Below, piece by piece: positions 42,796 through 51,000 of a stretch of DNA of 64,000 bases. Source of the DNA: JACQCF01 sp043742785 (GTDB lineage Bacteria; Omnitrophota; Gorgyraeia; Zapsychrales; Fredricksoniimonadaceae). The position numbers were made by a program, and so were the translations under genes. Where the stretch lies: assembly GCA_043742785.1 (NCBI GenBank), contig JAYTXU010000063.1, positions 1 to 64,000 on the forward strand, in the 5' to 3' direction. A model generated the notes under the pieces. It saw only the letters and a program-made list of their open reading frames with translations. It had not been told where the DNA came from and made no database searches. Position 1 is the stretch's first letter, and the number at the start of each line of letters is the position of its first letter.

Positions 42796-43688
42796 AAGAA
42801 ATAATTAGTGAGTTCATTAATTATTTAGCCGTTGAACGTGGATTGGCTAAAAACACTTTGTCAGCCTATACGAGAGACTTAGAGAAATATATTAAATTTT
42901 TATCAGGCAAGAAGATCATAAATCCCAATAGCGTCAGTCGCGAGCAAGTGACTAGTTTTATGATGGATATGAAAAAGAATGGCAGATTATCCGCCACTTC
43001 TATTTGCAGGCATTTAGCTGCAATTAAAATGTTTCACCGATTCATGGTTCGAGAGAATTTTTCTAAGGAAGATCCAACAACCTTGATTGATACTCCTAAA
43101 ACCTTTAAAAGAGTGCCCGAGGTATTAACTCAAAAAGAAATTGAGAATATTCTGCAGGTGGCACAGGATAATGCGAAGGATAAAAGGCACAAAAGAGATT
43201 ATGTCATTATAGAGCTTTTTTATGCGTCGGGTATGCGTGTTTCAGAGTTGGTGGATTTAAAGGTGAATAGTGTTAATTTAGATGTTGGTTTTGTTCGTGC
43301 TATGGGTAAGGGTAGTAAGGAAAGAATTATCCCCATTGGCAGAAAAGCTAGAGAAGCTTTGGCATATTATTGTGAGAAAGTAAGGCCAAAGCTATTAAAA
43401 ACAGCATCGACGGATAGCTTATTCTTAAGTCAACAAAAGAAAAGAATGAGTCGGCAATGTGTATGGAAAATCATTAAGGATTGTGCGCGCTTAGCTGGGA
43501 TTAAAAAAAATATTAAACCACACACGTTAAGACATACTTTTGCCACCCATCTTCTAGAGCATGGGGCGGATTTAAGATCGGTGCAGGAAATGTTGGGTCA
43601 TGTAGATATTTCCACGACGCAGATTTATACACATGTGGATCGCGAGCGTTTAAAGAGTGTACATAAAGAATTTCATCCTCGCGGATAG
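42792..43688 (+). CDS. xerD: Tyrosine recombinase XerC/XerD
   Basis: The 298-residue protein has a SAM-like core-binding domain (about 1-90, 'YLAVERGLAKNTLSAYTRDL') and a catalytic domain with Arg in 'YASGMRVSEL', Lys in 'GKGSKERIIPI', 'HTLRHTFATHLLEHGA' and the nucleophile Tyr in 'HVDISTTQIYTHV'. It resolves chromosome dimers at dif with FtsK. Length and motifs fit XerD slightly better than XerC, but one paralogue cannot be separated from the other by eye. No integrase cargo surrounds it. Confidence 0.92.
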   Translation: MKEIISEFINYLAVERGLAKNTLSAYTRDLEKYIKFLSGKKIINPNSVSREQVTSFMMDMKKNGRLSATSICRHLAAIKMFHRFMVRENFSKEDPTTLIDTPKTFKRVPEVLTQKEIENILQVAQDNAKDKRHKRDYVIIELFYASGMRVSELVDLKVNSVNLDVGFVRAMGKGSKERIIPIGRKAREALAYYCEKVRPKLLKTASTDSLFLSQQKKRMSRQCVWKIIKDCARLAGIKKNIKPHTLRHTFATHLLEHGADLRSVQEMLGHVDISTTQIYTHVDRERLKSVHKEFHPRG

Positions 43689-43694
43689 GTTTTT

Positions 43695-44417
43695 ATGAAA
43701 GATATATTATCCAGGTTAAATAAGAAGTTGTTAAAAATTGTTTCTGACAGCGGAATATTATCCAGTCAGATGGGTTTTCGCGCCTATTTGGTGGGTGGGC
43801 CGGTGAGAGATTTATTATTGAAGCGTCCTAATCTGGATATCGATATTACGGTGGAAGGAAACGCTATGCGTTTGGCTGAAGAGTTTGCAGCAAAGCATGA
43901 GGGGGCGAAGATTGTCAAATACCCAGCGTTTAAAACAGCAACGGTAACCTTATCCGATGGGCAGATGGTTGATTTTACGACCGCCCGCAAAGAAACTTAC
44001 AGTCGAGGTGGGGTTTTCCCGGCAGTTGTGCCATCAATACTTAAAGACGATCTTTACCGTAGGGACTTTACAATCAACGCGATGGCTGTGGGTATTAATC
44101 CAGAGTCCTGGGGCAAGATCATCGATCCTTTTGGTGGGGAAAAAGATTTAAAAGCAAAGCGGATTCGTATTCTGCATGAGAAGAGTTTTCAGGATGATCC
44201 TACTCGTATTGTGCGGGCAGCCCGTTTTAAAGCACGATTTGGTTTTAATGTTGATAGAAAGACTATGAAGATTTTAAAAGACGCCGTTGATACTAAGGCT
44301 TTAGAGACAATCAAACCGCAAAGATATATGAAAGAGTTTAATAAGATATTAAAAGAACAAACATCTAGCCAAGCGATTCAATGTTTAAAATTATGGGAAG
44401 CGTATAATCCTCGTTAA
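43695..44417 (+). CDS. Short CCA-type tRNA nucleotidyltransferase / class II poly(A) polymerase head
   Basis: The 240-residue protein has the nucleotidyltransferase core with 'AYLVGGPVRDLLL', metal-binding 'DIDITVEG', 'DFTTAR', 'RRDFTINAMAV' and 'FGGEKDLKAKRIRILHEKSFQDDPTRIVRAARFKARF'. It stops where the head/neck region ends, lacking the body and tail (most family members exceed 380 residues). Only 23-32 bases separate it from rbfA, so it is not a simple frameshift. It may be a separate CC- or A-adding enzyme, or a minimal CCA enzyme. Confidence 0.85.
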   Translation: MKDILSRLNKKLLKIVSDSGILSSQMGFRAYLVGGPVRDLLLKRPNLDIDITVEGNAMRLAEEFAAKHEGAKIVKYPAFKTATVTLSDGQMVDFTTARKETYSRGGVFPAVVPSILKDDLYRRDFTINAMAVGINPESWGKIIDPFGGEKDLKAKRIRILHEKSFQDDPTRIVRAARFKARFGFNVDRKTMKILKDAVDTKALETIKPQRYMKEFNKILKEQTSSQAIQCLKLWEAYNPR

Positions 44418-44449
44418 TCAAAAGCGAGGGTAAAGGGAGGGTGTTCATT

Positions 44450-44800
44450 ATGCGTATGGATAAGGTTAATGAATTAATTAAGCGTGAACTTGGTAATATG
44501 ATTCTTTTTGGGGATATTAATGACCCAAGAGTCAGTCTTGTTAGCATTATGAGTGTGGATGTTAGTAAGGATCTGCGTTATGCGCGTGTTAAGTTTAGTG
44601 TTTTAAAAGATGATCCTCAAATGATTAAGAATGCCACCGAAGGCCTAGAGAGCTGTCGGGGTTTTATCCGCAAATTAATAGGGCCGCGTTTGAAATTACG
44701 ATATACACCGGAAATTCATTTTTATTTTGATAAGGGTGTTCAATATGCCGCTCAAATTGATATGACATTGGCGGAAATAAAGAAAAATATTCAACAATAA
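44450..44800 (+). CDS. rbfA: Ribosome-binding factor A
   Basis: The 116-residue KH-like protein has 'MDKVNELIKRELGNMI' at the N-terminus and 'DPRVSLVSIMSVDVSKDLRYARVKFSVL'. It helps mature 30S subunits. The ATG at 44450 is preferred to the GTG at 44441, which sits directly on the ribosome site GGGAGG (44435-44440). A small inverted repeat CCTCG/CGAGG (44409-44429) lies just upstream. It starts the rbfA-nrnA-truB-ribF cluster. Confidence 0.95.
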   Translation: MRMDKVNELIKRELGNMILFGDINDPRVSLVSIMSVDVSKDLRYARVKFSVLKDDPQMIKNATEGLESCRGFIRKLIGPRLKLRYTPEIHFYFDKGVQYAAQIDMTLAEIKKNIQQ

Positions 44801-44810
44801 GGAAAAACTT

Positions 44811-45770
44811 ATGAGTTCTATAAAAGCGGTTTTAGCAGAGATCAAAAAATATAAAAGTTTTTTAGTAACTACTCATCACACTCCGGATGCCGATGCCGCT
44901 TGTTCAGCCTTGGCCATGGCCTTGGTGTTGAAAAAGATGGGAAAGAAGGCTGTTGTCGTTAATGAAGATGTTTTACCAGTTTGGTTCTATTTCTTACCTG
45001 GGGCTAAGAATTTTCATAAGAAGGCTAATATTGCTCAAACTTCTTTTGATGCAGTGATTGCTTTAGACTGCGGAGATCTAGAACGCGTTGGTGGAGTCAG
45101 TAAATGGTTTAGTGGACAAAGGGTGATCAATATCGACCATCATATTACCAACGATGCTTTTGGGGATGTGAATTTAGTCTTGGCTCAATCTTCCTCAACT
45201 TGTGAGATTCTTTTTGATTTGTTTAAAGCTGCTCAAGTTAAATTAAATAAGGATTTAGCTGTGCTTTTGTACTCGGGGATTATGACAGATACAGGTTCCT
45301 TCCGTTATGATAATACTACTTCTAAAACTCATGAAATTGTTGCAGAGCTTATGAAATTTGGTTTATCAGCGTCAGATTTGTATCAGCGTCATTATGTGGG
45401 GATTCCATCTAAAGATATTAGAGGGTTTGTGGATGTTATTCATAGTGCTGAGCTTTTATTAAAGAATAAGGTTTATTGTGTACTTTTATCTAAGAAGATA
45501 ATGGAAAGTTTTTCTAAAGGTTTTGATTTAAAAGAGAAGATATTTGGATTTTTACGCTCTGTGGAGGGAATTGAAGTTGTTGTAATTTTAAGTGAAATGA
45601 ATTCTAAACAGACACGAATTAATTTACGTAGTCAGAATAGCTTTGATGTAGCTAAGTTAGCTTCTCAATTTAACGGCGGGGGACACAAGAAGGCTGCAGG
45701 AGCAAAAGTAGAAAAAGGGTTGGAAGAATCTAAAAAGAAAATATTAGCCGCTATTAAGAGGAGTATATGA
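44811..45770 (+). CDS. nrnA: DHH-family oligoribonuclease / PAP phosphatase
   Basis: The 319-residue protein has DHH motifs 'TTHHTPDADAACSALAMAL', 'ALDCGDLER', 'INIDHHITND' and 'MTDTGSFRY', and a C-terminal DHHA1 domain ending 'FNGGGHKKAAGAKV'. NrnA degrades nano-RNA and 3'-phosphoadenosine 5'-phosphate. The rbfA-nrnA-truB order is common. It overlaps truB by 4 bases. Confidence 0.95.
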   Translation: MSSIKAVLAEIKKYKSFLVTTHHTPDADAACSALAMALVLKKMGKKAVVVNEDVLPVWFYFLPGAKNFHKKANIAQTSFDAVIALDCGDLERVGGVSKWFSGQRVINIDHHITNDAFGDVNLVLAQSSSTCEILFDLFKAAQVKLNKDLAVLLYSGIMTDTGSFRYDNTTSKTHEIVAELMKFGLSASDLYQRHYVGIPSKDIRGFVDVIHSAELLLKNKVYCVLLSKKIMESFSKGFDLKEKIFGFLRSVEGIEVVVILSEMNSKQTRINLRSQNSFDVAKLASQFNGGGHKKAAGAKVEKGLEESKKKILAAIKRSI

Positions 45771-46459
45771 ATCTCGCAACAAAGAATCCTAGGCAGTTAG
45801 AAGGAATTTTAAATATTAATAAACCAGGAGGAATTACTTCACATGATGTTGTTTCCTTTGTGCGTCGAAAGTTTAATATGAAGCAGGTTGGTCATGCTGG
45901 CACCTTGGATCCTTTGGCCACAGGAGTTCTAATTATTTTATTAGGGAAGTCGACGAAGCTTTTTGATCAATTTGTTGCTTTTGATAAGGCCTATCGGGCA
46001 ACTTTAAAGCTTGGTTTAAAAACGACAACGGCTGATATTATGGGAAAAACTCTTGAAGAGAAATCTTCAGAGGGTATTGATCAACAAAAAGTAGAAAATG
46101 TTTTTAAGACATTTACCGGCGATATTGAACAAGTACCACCCATGGTTTCTGCTGTTAAACATAAGGGAGAGCGTTTGTATAAAATTGCCTGGAAGGGAAT
46201 AGAAGTTGAACGTGTGGCACGCAAGGTACGCATTAATGATTTGCATGTTCTTAAATTTGACTCTCCTTTGGTAGAATTTTTTATGGATTGTTCTAAGGGT
46301 ACCTATGTGCGTCAATTAGCAGAAGATGTTGGTGATGTTTTAGGATGTGGGGCTTGTATTTCCCAGATTGAACGTACTCGTGTTGGATATTTTGATATTA
46401 AAGATTCAGTTTCCTTAGAGGATCTTAATGAAGGTCATATACGGTCTTGGACCAATTAA
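45767..46459 (+). CDS. truB: tRNA pseudouridine-55 synthase
   Basis: The 230-residue protein has 'GILNINKPGGITSHDVV', catalytic Asp in 'VGHAGTLDPLATGVL', 'AYRATLKLG', 'PPMVSAVKHKGERLYKIAWKG' and 'CSKGTYVRQLAEDVG'. It is short: the catalytic domain is complete but the C-terminal PUA-like region of many TruB proteins is absent. It overlaps ribF by 32 bases. Confidence 0.96.
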   Translation: MNLATKNPRQLEGILNINKPGGITSHDVVSFVRRKFNMKQVGHAGTLDPLATGVLIILLGKSTKLFDQFVAFDKAYRATLKLGLKTTTADIMGKTLEEKSSEGIDQQKVENVFKTFTGDIEQVPPMVSAVKHKGERLYKIAWKGIEVERVARKVRINDLHVLKFDSPLVEFFMDCSKGTYVRQLAEDVGDVLGCGACISQIERTRVGYFDIKDSVSLEDLNEGHIRSWTN

Positions 46460-47354
46460 TTTAAAGAAGACAGCTGTTGCGATTGGCATCTTTGATGGAG
46501 TTCATCGTGGGCATCAGCTTTTGATTAAAAGCATGGTGGCTCAAGCGCGTCGATTGAAGGCCAAGGCTGTTGTCGTCACTTTCTTCCCTCACCCGGCTCA
46601 TGTTCTTCGTCCCGACATATCTTTGCCCTATTTGATATCATTAGAACATCGACTCAAACTTCTGGAAGATTTGGGAGTGGATCTTGTATTTGTAATTCGT
46701 TTTAACAAAAGTTTTGCTAGAATTAATCCGCTTCATTTTATTGAAAAAGTTTTAGTGGCCCAAATGGGAGTTAAATCTGTTTATGTAGGGGGAAATTTTC
46801 GTTTTGGCAAAGATCGCAGCGGTGATATCAACCTGTTTAAAAAGTTGTCTCAAAAGTATGATTATCACATGCATGCGGTGAAGATCTTGAAACAATCTGG
46901 TGAGGTGATCAGTAGCGGCCGCTTAAGGCAGCTGATTCCGCAAGGAAGATTAAAAGAATCGTCCCAATTACTTGGACGGCCGGTGTCTATCTTAGGGAAG
47001 GTTATTCGTGGCTCATCTAGAGGTAAATCTTTAGGGTATCCTACAGCAAATGTGCAGTATGCCTGTGATGTCCTGCCGCCTTGCGGAGTTTACGCGGTTA
47101 AAGTTGTTTTAGGTAAGAAGGTTTTGTATGGAATGGCGAATTTAGGGATACGTCCTTCCTTTAAAGAGAAAGATCCTAAGCTGAATTTAGAGGTTCATAT
47201 TTTTGATTTTAACCGTAATTTGTATGGTCAGATAATTTTAGTTGAATTCCTTAAGAAAATCCGTAATGAAATAAAATTCTTCTCTAAAGAAGATCTTATT
47301 TCTCAAATCAATAAAGATGAGTCTATCATCCGCTGCTTGCTCCACGTGAAGTAA
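46428..47354 (+). CDS. ribF: Bifunctional riboflavin kinase / FAD synthetase
   Basis: The 308-residue protein has an N-terminal adenylyltransferase domain ('VAIGIFDGVHRGHQLLI', 'GGNFRFGKDRSGD', 'SGEVISSGRLRQLI') and a C-terminal kinase domain (about 185-305, 'GSSRGKSLGYPTANV'). It converts riboflavin, made by the 14-18.7 kb operon, into FMN and FAD. The start lies inside the truB 3' end, so the two are coupled. Confidence 0.96.
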   Translation: MKVIYGLGPINLKKTAVAIGIFDGVHRGHQLLIKSMVAQARRLKAKAVVVTFFPHPAHVLRPDISLPYLISLEHRLKLLEDLGVDLVFVIRFNKSFARINPLHFIEKVLVAQMGVKSVYVGGNFRFGKDRSGDINLFKKLSQKYDYHMHAVKILKQSGEVISSGRLRQLIPQGRLKESSQLLGRPVSILGKVIRGSSRGKSLGYPTANVQYACDVLPPCGVYAVKVVLGKKVLYGMANLGIRPSFKEKDPKLNLEVHIFDFNRNLYGQIILVEFLKKIRNEIKFFSKEDLISQINKDESIIRCLLHVK

Positions 47355-47442
47355 ATTCCTCTCTGAATCTTCTTATACTTTTTATTCAAAATTAATATGA
47401 TTTCGGTCTAGCTAGCCCTTAAAGATTTAAATATTTTGTTTA

Positions 47443-47471
47443 TTGACAGGGGAAGAGAGTGTGTTTATACT
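47443..47471 (+). promoter_or_regulatory. Consensus sigma70-type promoter of the dcw cluster
   Basis: TTGACA (47443-47448) and TATACT (47466-47471) are 17 bases apart. The predicted start, near 47478, lies next to the MraZ boxes. Confidence 0.93.
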
Positions 47472-47480
47472 TTCAATTAA

Positions 47481-47506
47481 GTGGAGTAGGGTGGAGTGAA
47501 GTGGTG
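47481..47506 (+). promoter_or_regulatory. MraZ operator: three 10-bp-phased boxes
   Basis: GTGGAG (47481), GTGGAG (47491) and GTGGTG (47501) are direct repeats with exact 10-base periodicity, the known form of MraZ binding sites. They begin 10 bases after the -10, covering the transcription start, so MraZ binding should repress its own operon. Confidence 0.93.
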
Positions 47507-47541
47507 AAGCCAAAGGTCTACCTGTTTCTGGAGGTTTTAGT

Positions 47542-47988
47542 ATGTTTTATGGGGAATACAATCACGGTATTGATAATAAAGGCCGTTTGATCTTGCCTTC
47601 GCGTTTTCGCGAAGTGTCCAAAGAAAATGGTGTTGAGAAGTTTTTTGTTACTCGTGGATTAGATCGTTGTATTTTTATGTTCGCTGATCAACAGTGGCGC
47701 TTAGAAGAGCAGAAATTTAAAAATTTATCTTTTACTAAGCAGGAAGCTCGAAACTTTAATCGTATGTTTTTTTCTGGAGCTGTTGAAGTTTCCCCCGACA
47801 AACAAGGAAGATTTGTTCTTCCTCAATATTTGAAAGATTTTGCTGGCATTAAAAAGGATGCGGTGGTTATCGGAGTTTCTAATCGAATAGAAATTTGGCA
47901 GACTCATGCTTGGACCGAGTTTTATGCCAGAACAAGTGTCGATTTTGAAAAGACCGCTGAGAACATGATGGATTTAGGCGGCGGGTAG
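47542..47988 (+). CDS. mraZ: Transcriptional regulator MraZ
   Basis: The 148-residue protein has two AbrB/SpoVT-like swapped-hairpin repeats: 'GEYNHGIDNKGRLILPSRFRE' near residues 4-24 and 'AVEVSPDKQGRFVLPQYLKDF' near 80-100, each with the DxxGR signature. It forms ring oligomers that bind phased GTGG boxes, present 36 bases upstream. GGAGG (47530-47534) lies 7 bases before the ATG. Confidence 0.97.
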   Translation: MFYGEYNHGIDNKGRLILPSRFREVSKENGVEKFFVTRGLDRCIFMFADQQWRLEEQKFKNLSFTKQEARNFNRMFFSGAVEVSPDKQGRFVLPQYLKDFAGIKKDAVVIGVSNRIEIWQTHAWTEFYARTSVDFEKTAENMMDLGGG

Positions 47989-47996
47989 GTGTTTCT

Positions 47997-48893
47997 TTGA
48001 ATCAAAATGTGCATATTTCAGTCATGCCAGAAGAAGTCATGCATTGGCTGAATGTTAAGCCAGGTACTGTTATTGTTGATGGTACCGTAGGGTTAGCCGG
48101 ACACTCATTGTTAATAGCTCAAGCGTTAGGTAAAAGCGGGCAGTTGATTGGTATTGATCGTGACCATTGTTCTTTAACTGAAGCTAAGAGGCGTTTGGCG
48201 TCTTGTTGTACAAGGGTTGATTTGTTGCAGGGGCCGTTTGGGGATGTTAAGCGCCTTTTAGCTGAAGTTAAGGTTGAGTTTGTTGATGGTGTGTTGTTGG
48301 ATCTTGGAATATCCAGTTTTCAGTTAGATGATGAAAAACGCGGGTTTAGTTTTTTAAGAGATGGACCGCTGGATATGCGCATGGATCAAACACAAGGACC
48401 TACAGCAGCAGATTTAGTTAATTCTCTTAAAGAAGAAGAACTTGCAAAGATTATTGAAGACTTTGGTGAAGACCGATTTGCTAGGCGTATTGCTAAATCC
48501 ATTGTTTGGCGGCGCGCTCAAGACAAAATACTTACAACCAGTCAATTAGCGAACGTTGTTCTGAAGGCATTGCCAGCGAGTTATCAGCGTGGACGGATTC
48601 ATCCAGCAACGCGTACGTTTCAAGCTTTGCGTATTTTTCTTAATAAAGAGTTAGATACTCTAAAAGAGTCGCTCATTAATTGTTTTGAGGTGTTAAATCC
48701 TCAAGCGAGATTATGTGTTATTTCATTCCATTCGCTAGAGGATCGTATTGCTAAGAATACGTTTAAGAGTTTGGCACAGGAAGGTCGGGGACAGATTTTG
48801 ACAAAAAAACCGTTTGAACCGACGCATGTAGAGTGTCAGGCAAACTCTCGTTCAAGGAGTGCAAAGTTAAGAGTTATTGAAAGGACTTCATGA
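47997..48893 (+). CDS. rsmH: 16S rRNA (cytosine-1402-N4)-methyltransferase
   Basis: The 298-residue protein (MraW) has 'HISVMPEEVMHWL', SAM-binding 'IVDGTVGLAGHSLLIAQAL', 'GVLLDLGISSFQLDDEKRGFSF' and 'HPATRTFQALRIFLNKEL'. The start is TTG at 47997, 8 bases after the mraZ stop, with GGTAGG-like purines before it; no ATG or GTG fits family length as well. It overlaps ftsL by 4 bases. Confidence 0.97.
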   Translation: MNQNVHISVMPEEVMHWLNVKPGTVIVDGTVGLAGHSLLIAQALGKSGQLIGIDRDHCSLTEAKRRLASCCTRVDLLQGPFGDVKRLLAEVKVEFVDGVLLDLGISSFQLDDEKRGFSFLRDGPLDMRMDQTQGPTAADLVNSLKEEELAKIIEDFGEDRFARRIAKSIVWRRAQDKILTTSQLANVVLKALPASYQRGRIHPATRTFQALRIFLNKELDTLKESLINCFEVLNPQARLCVISFHSLEDRIAKNTFKSLAQEGRGQILTKKPFEPTHVECQANSRSRSAKLRVIERTS

Positions 48894-49273
48894 ATTTAAA
48901 GTTCTGGGTTAAATTAATGTCTTTTATGACTATCATGGCCTTGATTTACATTCATATGCAGATGCAAATCTTTGATTTGGCGTATCAAGGCAGTGACAAA
49001 GAAAAACATATGCATGAATTAAGAGATCGTAATGGTCTTTTGACCCACCAAGTTCTCACCCTTAAATCTGCTAATCATTTAGGTAATCAGCTTCTAGAGA
49101 AAGACGGTAATTTACAGTTTATGGCTAATGATCATGTGTTAACTTTAAAAGGGCCTGCAGTGTTGATCAGTCAGGTATCACCGCTTTCTATGAAAGGTAA
49201 AGGTGAGAATTCGTTATGGAATTTCTTGTCATTTTTGACTCCTCAAGAAGCCAAGGCTTGGGATCGTGAATAA
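48890..49273 (+). CDS. ftsL: FtsL-like division protein
   Basis: The 127-residue protein has a short cytoplasmic N-terminus, one membrane helix (about 7-26) and a periplasmic coiled coil (about 30-75, 'ELRDRNGLLTHQVLTLKSANHLGNQL'). Sequence similarity is low, as usual for FtsL, so the call rests on topology and position between rsmH and ftsI. It would form the FtsQLB-type complex with the FtsQ encoded at 61530. Confidence 0.8.
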   Translation: MNLKFWVKLMSFMTIMALIYIHMQMQIFDLAYQGSDKEKHMHELRDRNGLLTHQVLTLKSANHLGNQLLEKDGNLQFMANDHVLTLKGPAVLISQVSPLSMKGKGENSLWNFLSFLTPQEAKAWDRE

Positions 49274-49289
49274 ATAGATAGAGGAAGAA

Positions 49290-50999
49290 TTGTTTCTTAG
49301 AAAATACCCTTTTCGTCTTGCAATTGTTTTTCTGGTTTTATTAATGGGGTTTCTGTATTCTGCAGCATTTCTCTTTTATATTCAGATATTTCATTCTTCA
49401 TTTTTAGCTCACCTCGCTCAGAAACAGCATGAACATCTAATTACCATAGACCCTAAACGAGGGACTATTTATGATCGTAATTTAAGGCCGATGGCTATTA
49501 ATCTTCCTGTTTATTCTGTTTATGTAAATGCTCGATCTATTAATATCCATCATAGCAAGGAAGAAATTGTATCGAAATTGTCTGAAATTCTACTTATCCC
49601 AGCAAATCAAATTTCTACTAAGATTGCTAAGAATAAATACTTCGTTTGGGTTCAAAGAAAGATTTCTCAAGATGTTTATCAAAGATTAAAAGATTTGAAG
49701 TTGCCTGGGGTAGCATTTGTTAAAGAAAGTAAAAGATTTTATCCTAATCAAAGTTTAGCTGCTCATTTGATTGGTTTTGCAGGTATAGATAATAATGGAT
49801 TAGATGGATTGGAGAGAGACTACGACAAATATTTGAAAGGTCAGGAAGGACATTCTGTTATTTTGCGTGATGCCCGTCAGAGAGAATTGTTATTGGAGAA
49901 GAATTATATTGCTCCAGTTGAAGGATTAGATGTGGTTCTGACGATCGATGAGACAATTCAGTTTATCGCCGAACGGGCGTTGGATCGGATGTATCAAAAA
50001 TATAATGCTAAGGGAGCTAGTATTATCGTGATGGATCCTTCAACAGGAGAGATTTTAGCTTTTGCTAATCGCCCCACCTATGATTTAGAGAATGTATCTA
50101 AGAGTTCTCCAGAATCGAGAACTAATAGGGCGATTGTTTTTACTTACGAACCAGGTTCAGTCTTTAAAATTGTGACCGCTTCCGCAGCTTTGCAGGAAGG
50201 TGTTATCAAAGAAACCGATATGGTTAATTGTGAGCATGGGGCATACAAGGTTGGTAATCATATTTTACATGATCATGAAAAGTTGGGAACTATTACCTTT
50301 AAAGAAGTAATCGAACAGTCGAGCAATATTGGAACAACGAAGGTGGCGCAACGGTTAGGTCCTCAGAGGGTTTATAATTATGCCCATCATTTTCGTTTTG
50401 GTATGCGGACAGGAATAGATCTTCCTGGAGAAGCTTTAGGTAATCTTAAATCAGTGCGTAAATGGTCGAAAACTTCTATTGGAGCGATTCCTATTGGTCA
50501 AGAAGTAACAGTAACTGCGGTTCAGTTGTTAGGAGCGATATCAGCAATCGCTAATAATGGGGTATATATGCGTCCATTTGTTGTTAAGTATGTAAAAGAT
50601 ATTCATGATCAAATCATAAAGGAAACTAAACCTCAAATTCTAGATCGAGTAATCTCTGTTAAAACAGCTTTACGTGTTAAAGCTATTTTGCAGGGAGTTG
50701 TTGAAAAAGGAACTGGTGTTAAAGCTCAAATTAATGGAATAACGGTGGCAGGAAAAACTGGAACAGCTCAAAAGGTTGTTGGGGGGACGTATTCTCACGG
50801 GCAGTTTTATGCAACGTTTGTGGGATTTGCTCCTGTAGATAAACCGAGATTAGCGGCAGTGGTTGTTTTTGATGAACCTCATCCTGCTTATTATGGTGGG
50901 ACGGTTGCTGCTCCTGTTTTTAGTGAGGTTATTGGGGATTCATTAAAGTATCTTGATGCTAAACAAATGACTGGAATATTATCAGGAGACCAAGGTTAG
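49290..50999 (+). CDS. ftsI: Penicillin-binding protein, septal transpeptidase FtsI/PBP3 type
   Basis: The 569-residue class B PBP has an N-terminal membrane helix (about 9-30), a dimerisation/pedestal domain ('IDPKRGTIYDRNLRPMAINLP') and a transpeptidase domain with S290-V-F-K293, 'SSN' in 'EQSSNIGTTK' and K489-T-G-T492. The start is TTG at 49290, with GAGGAAG (49281-49287) just upstream. It crosslinks septal peptidoglycan with FtsW. No PASTA repeats are seen. Confidence 0.95.
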   Translation: MFLRKYPFRLAIVFLVLLMGFLYSAAFLFYIQIFHSSFLAHLAQKQHEHLITIDPKRGTIYDRNLRPMAINLPVYSVYVNARSINIHHSKEEIVSKLSEILLIPANQISTKIAKNKYFVWVQRKISQDVYQRLKDLKLPGVAFVKESKRFYPNQSLAAHLIGFAGIDNNGLDGLERDYDKYLKGQEGHSVILRDARQRELLLEKNYIAPVEGLDVVLTIDETIQFIAERALDRMYQKYNAKGASIIVMDPSTGEILAFANRPTYDLENVSKSSPESRTNRAIVFTYEPGSVFKIVTASAALQEGVIKETDMVNCEHGAYKVGNHILHDHEKLGTITFKEVIEQSSNIGTTKVAQRLGPQRVYNYAHHFRFGMRTGIDLPGEALGNLKSVRKWSKTSIGAIPIGQEVTVTAVQLLGAISAIANNGVYMRPFVVKYVKDIHDQIIKETKPQILDRVISVKTALRVKAILQGVVEKGTGVKAQINGITVAGKTGTAQKVVGGTYSHGQFYATFVGFAPVDKPRLAAVVVFDEPHPAYYGGTVAAPVFSEVIGDSLKYLDAKQMTGILSGDQG

Positions 51000-51000
51000 G

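Noticed and set aside
42792..43688. Phage or integron integrase marking a mobile island
   Set aside because: Motifs and context (coupled to ligA and a lipoprotein gene, no flanking repeats) fit a housekeeping Xer recombinase.
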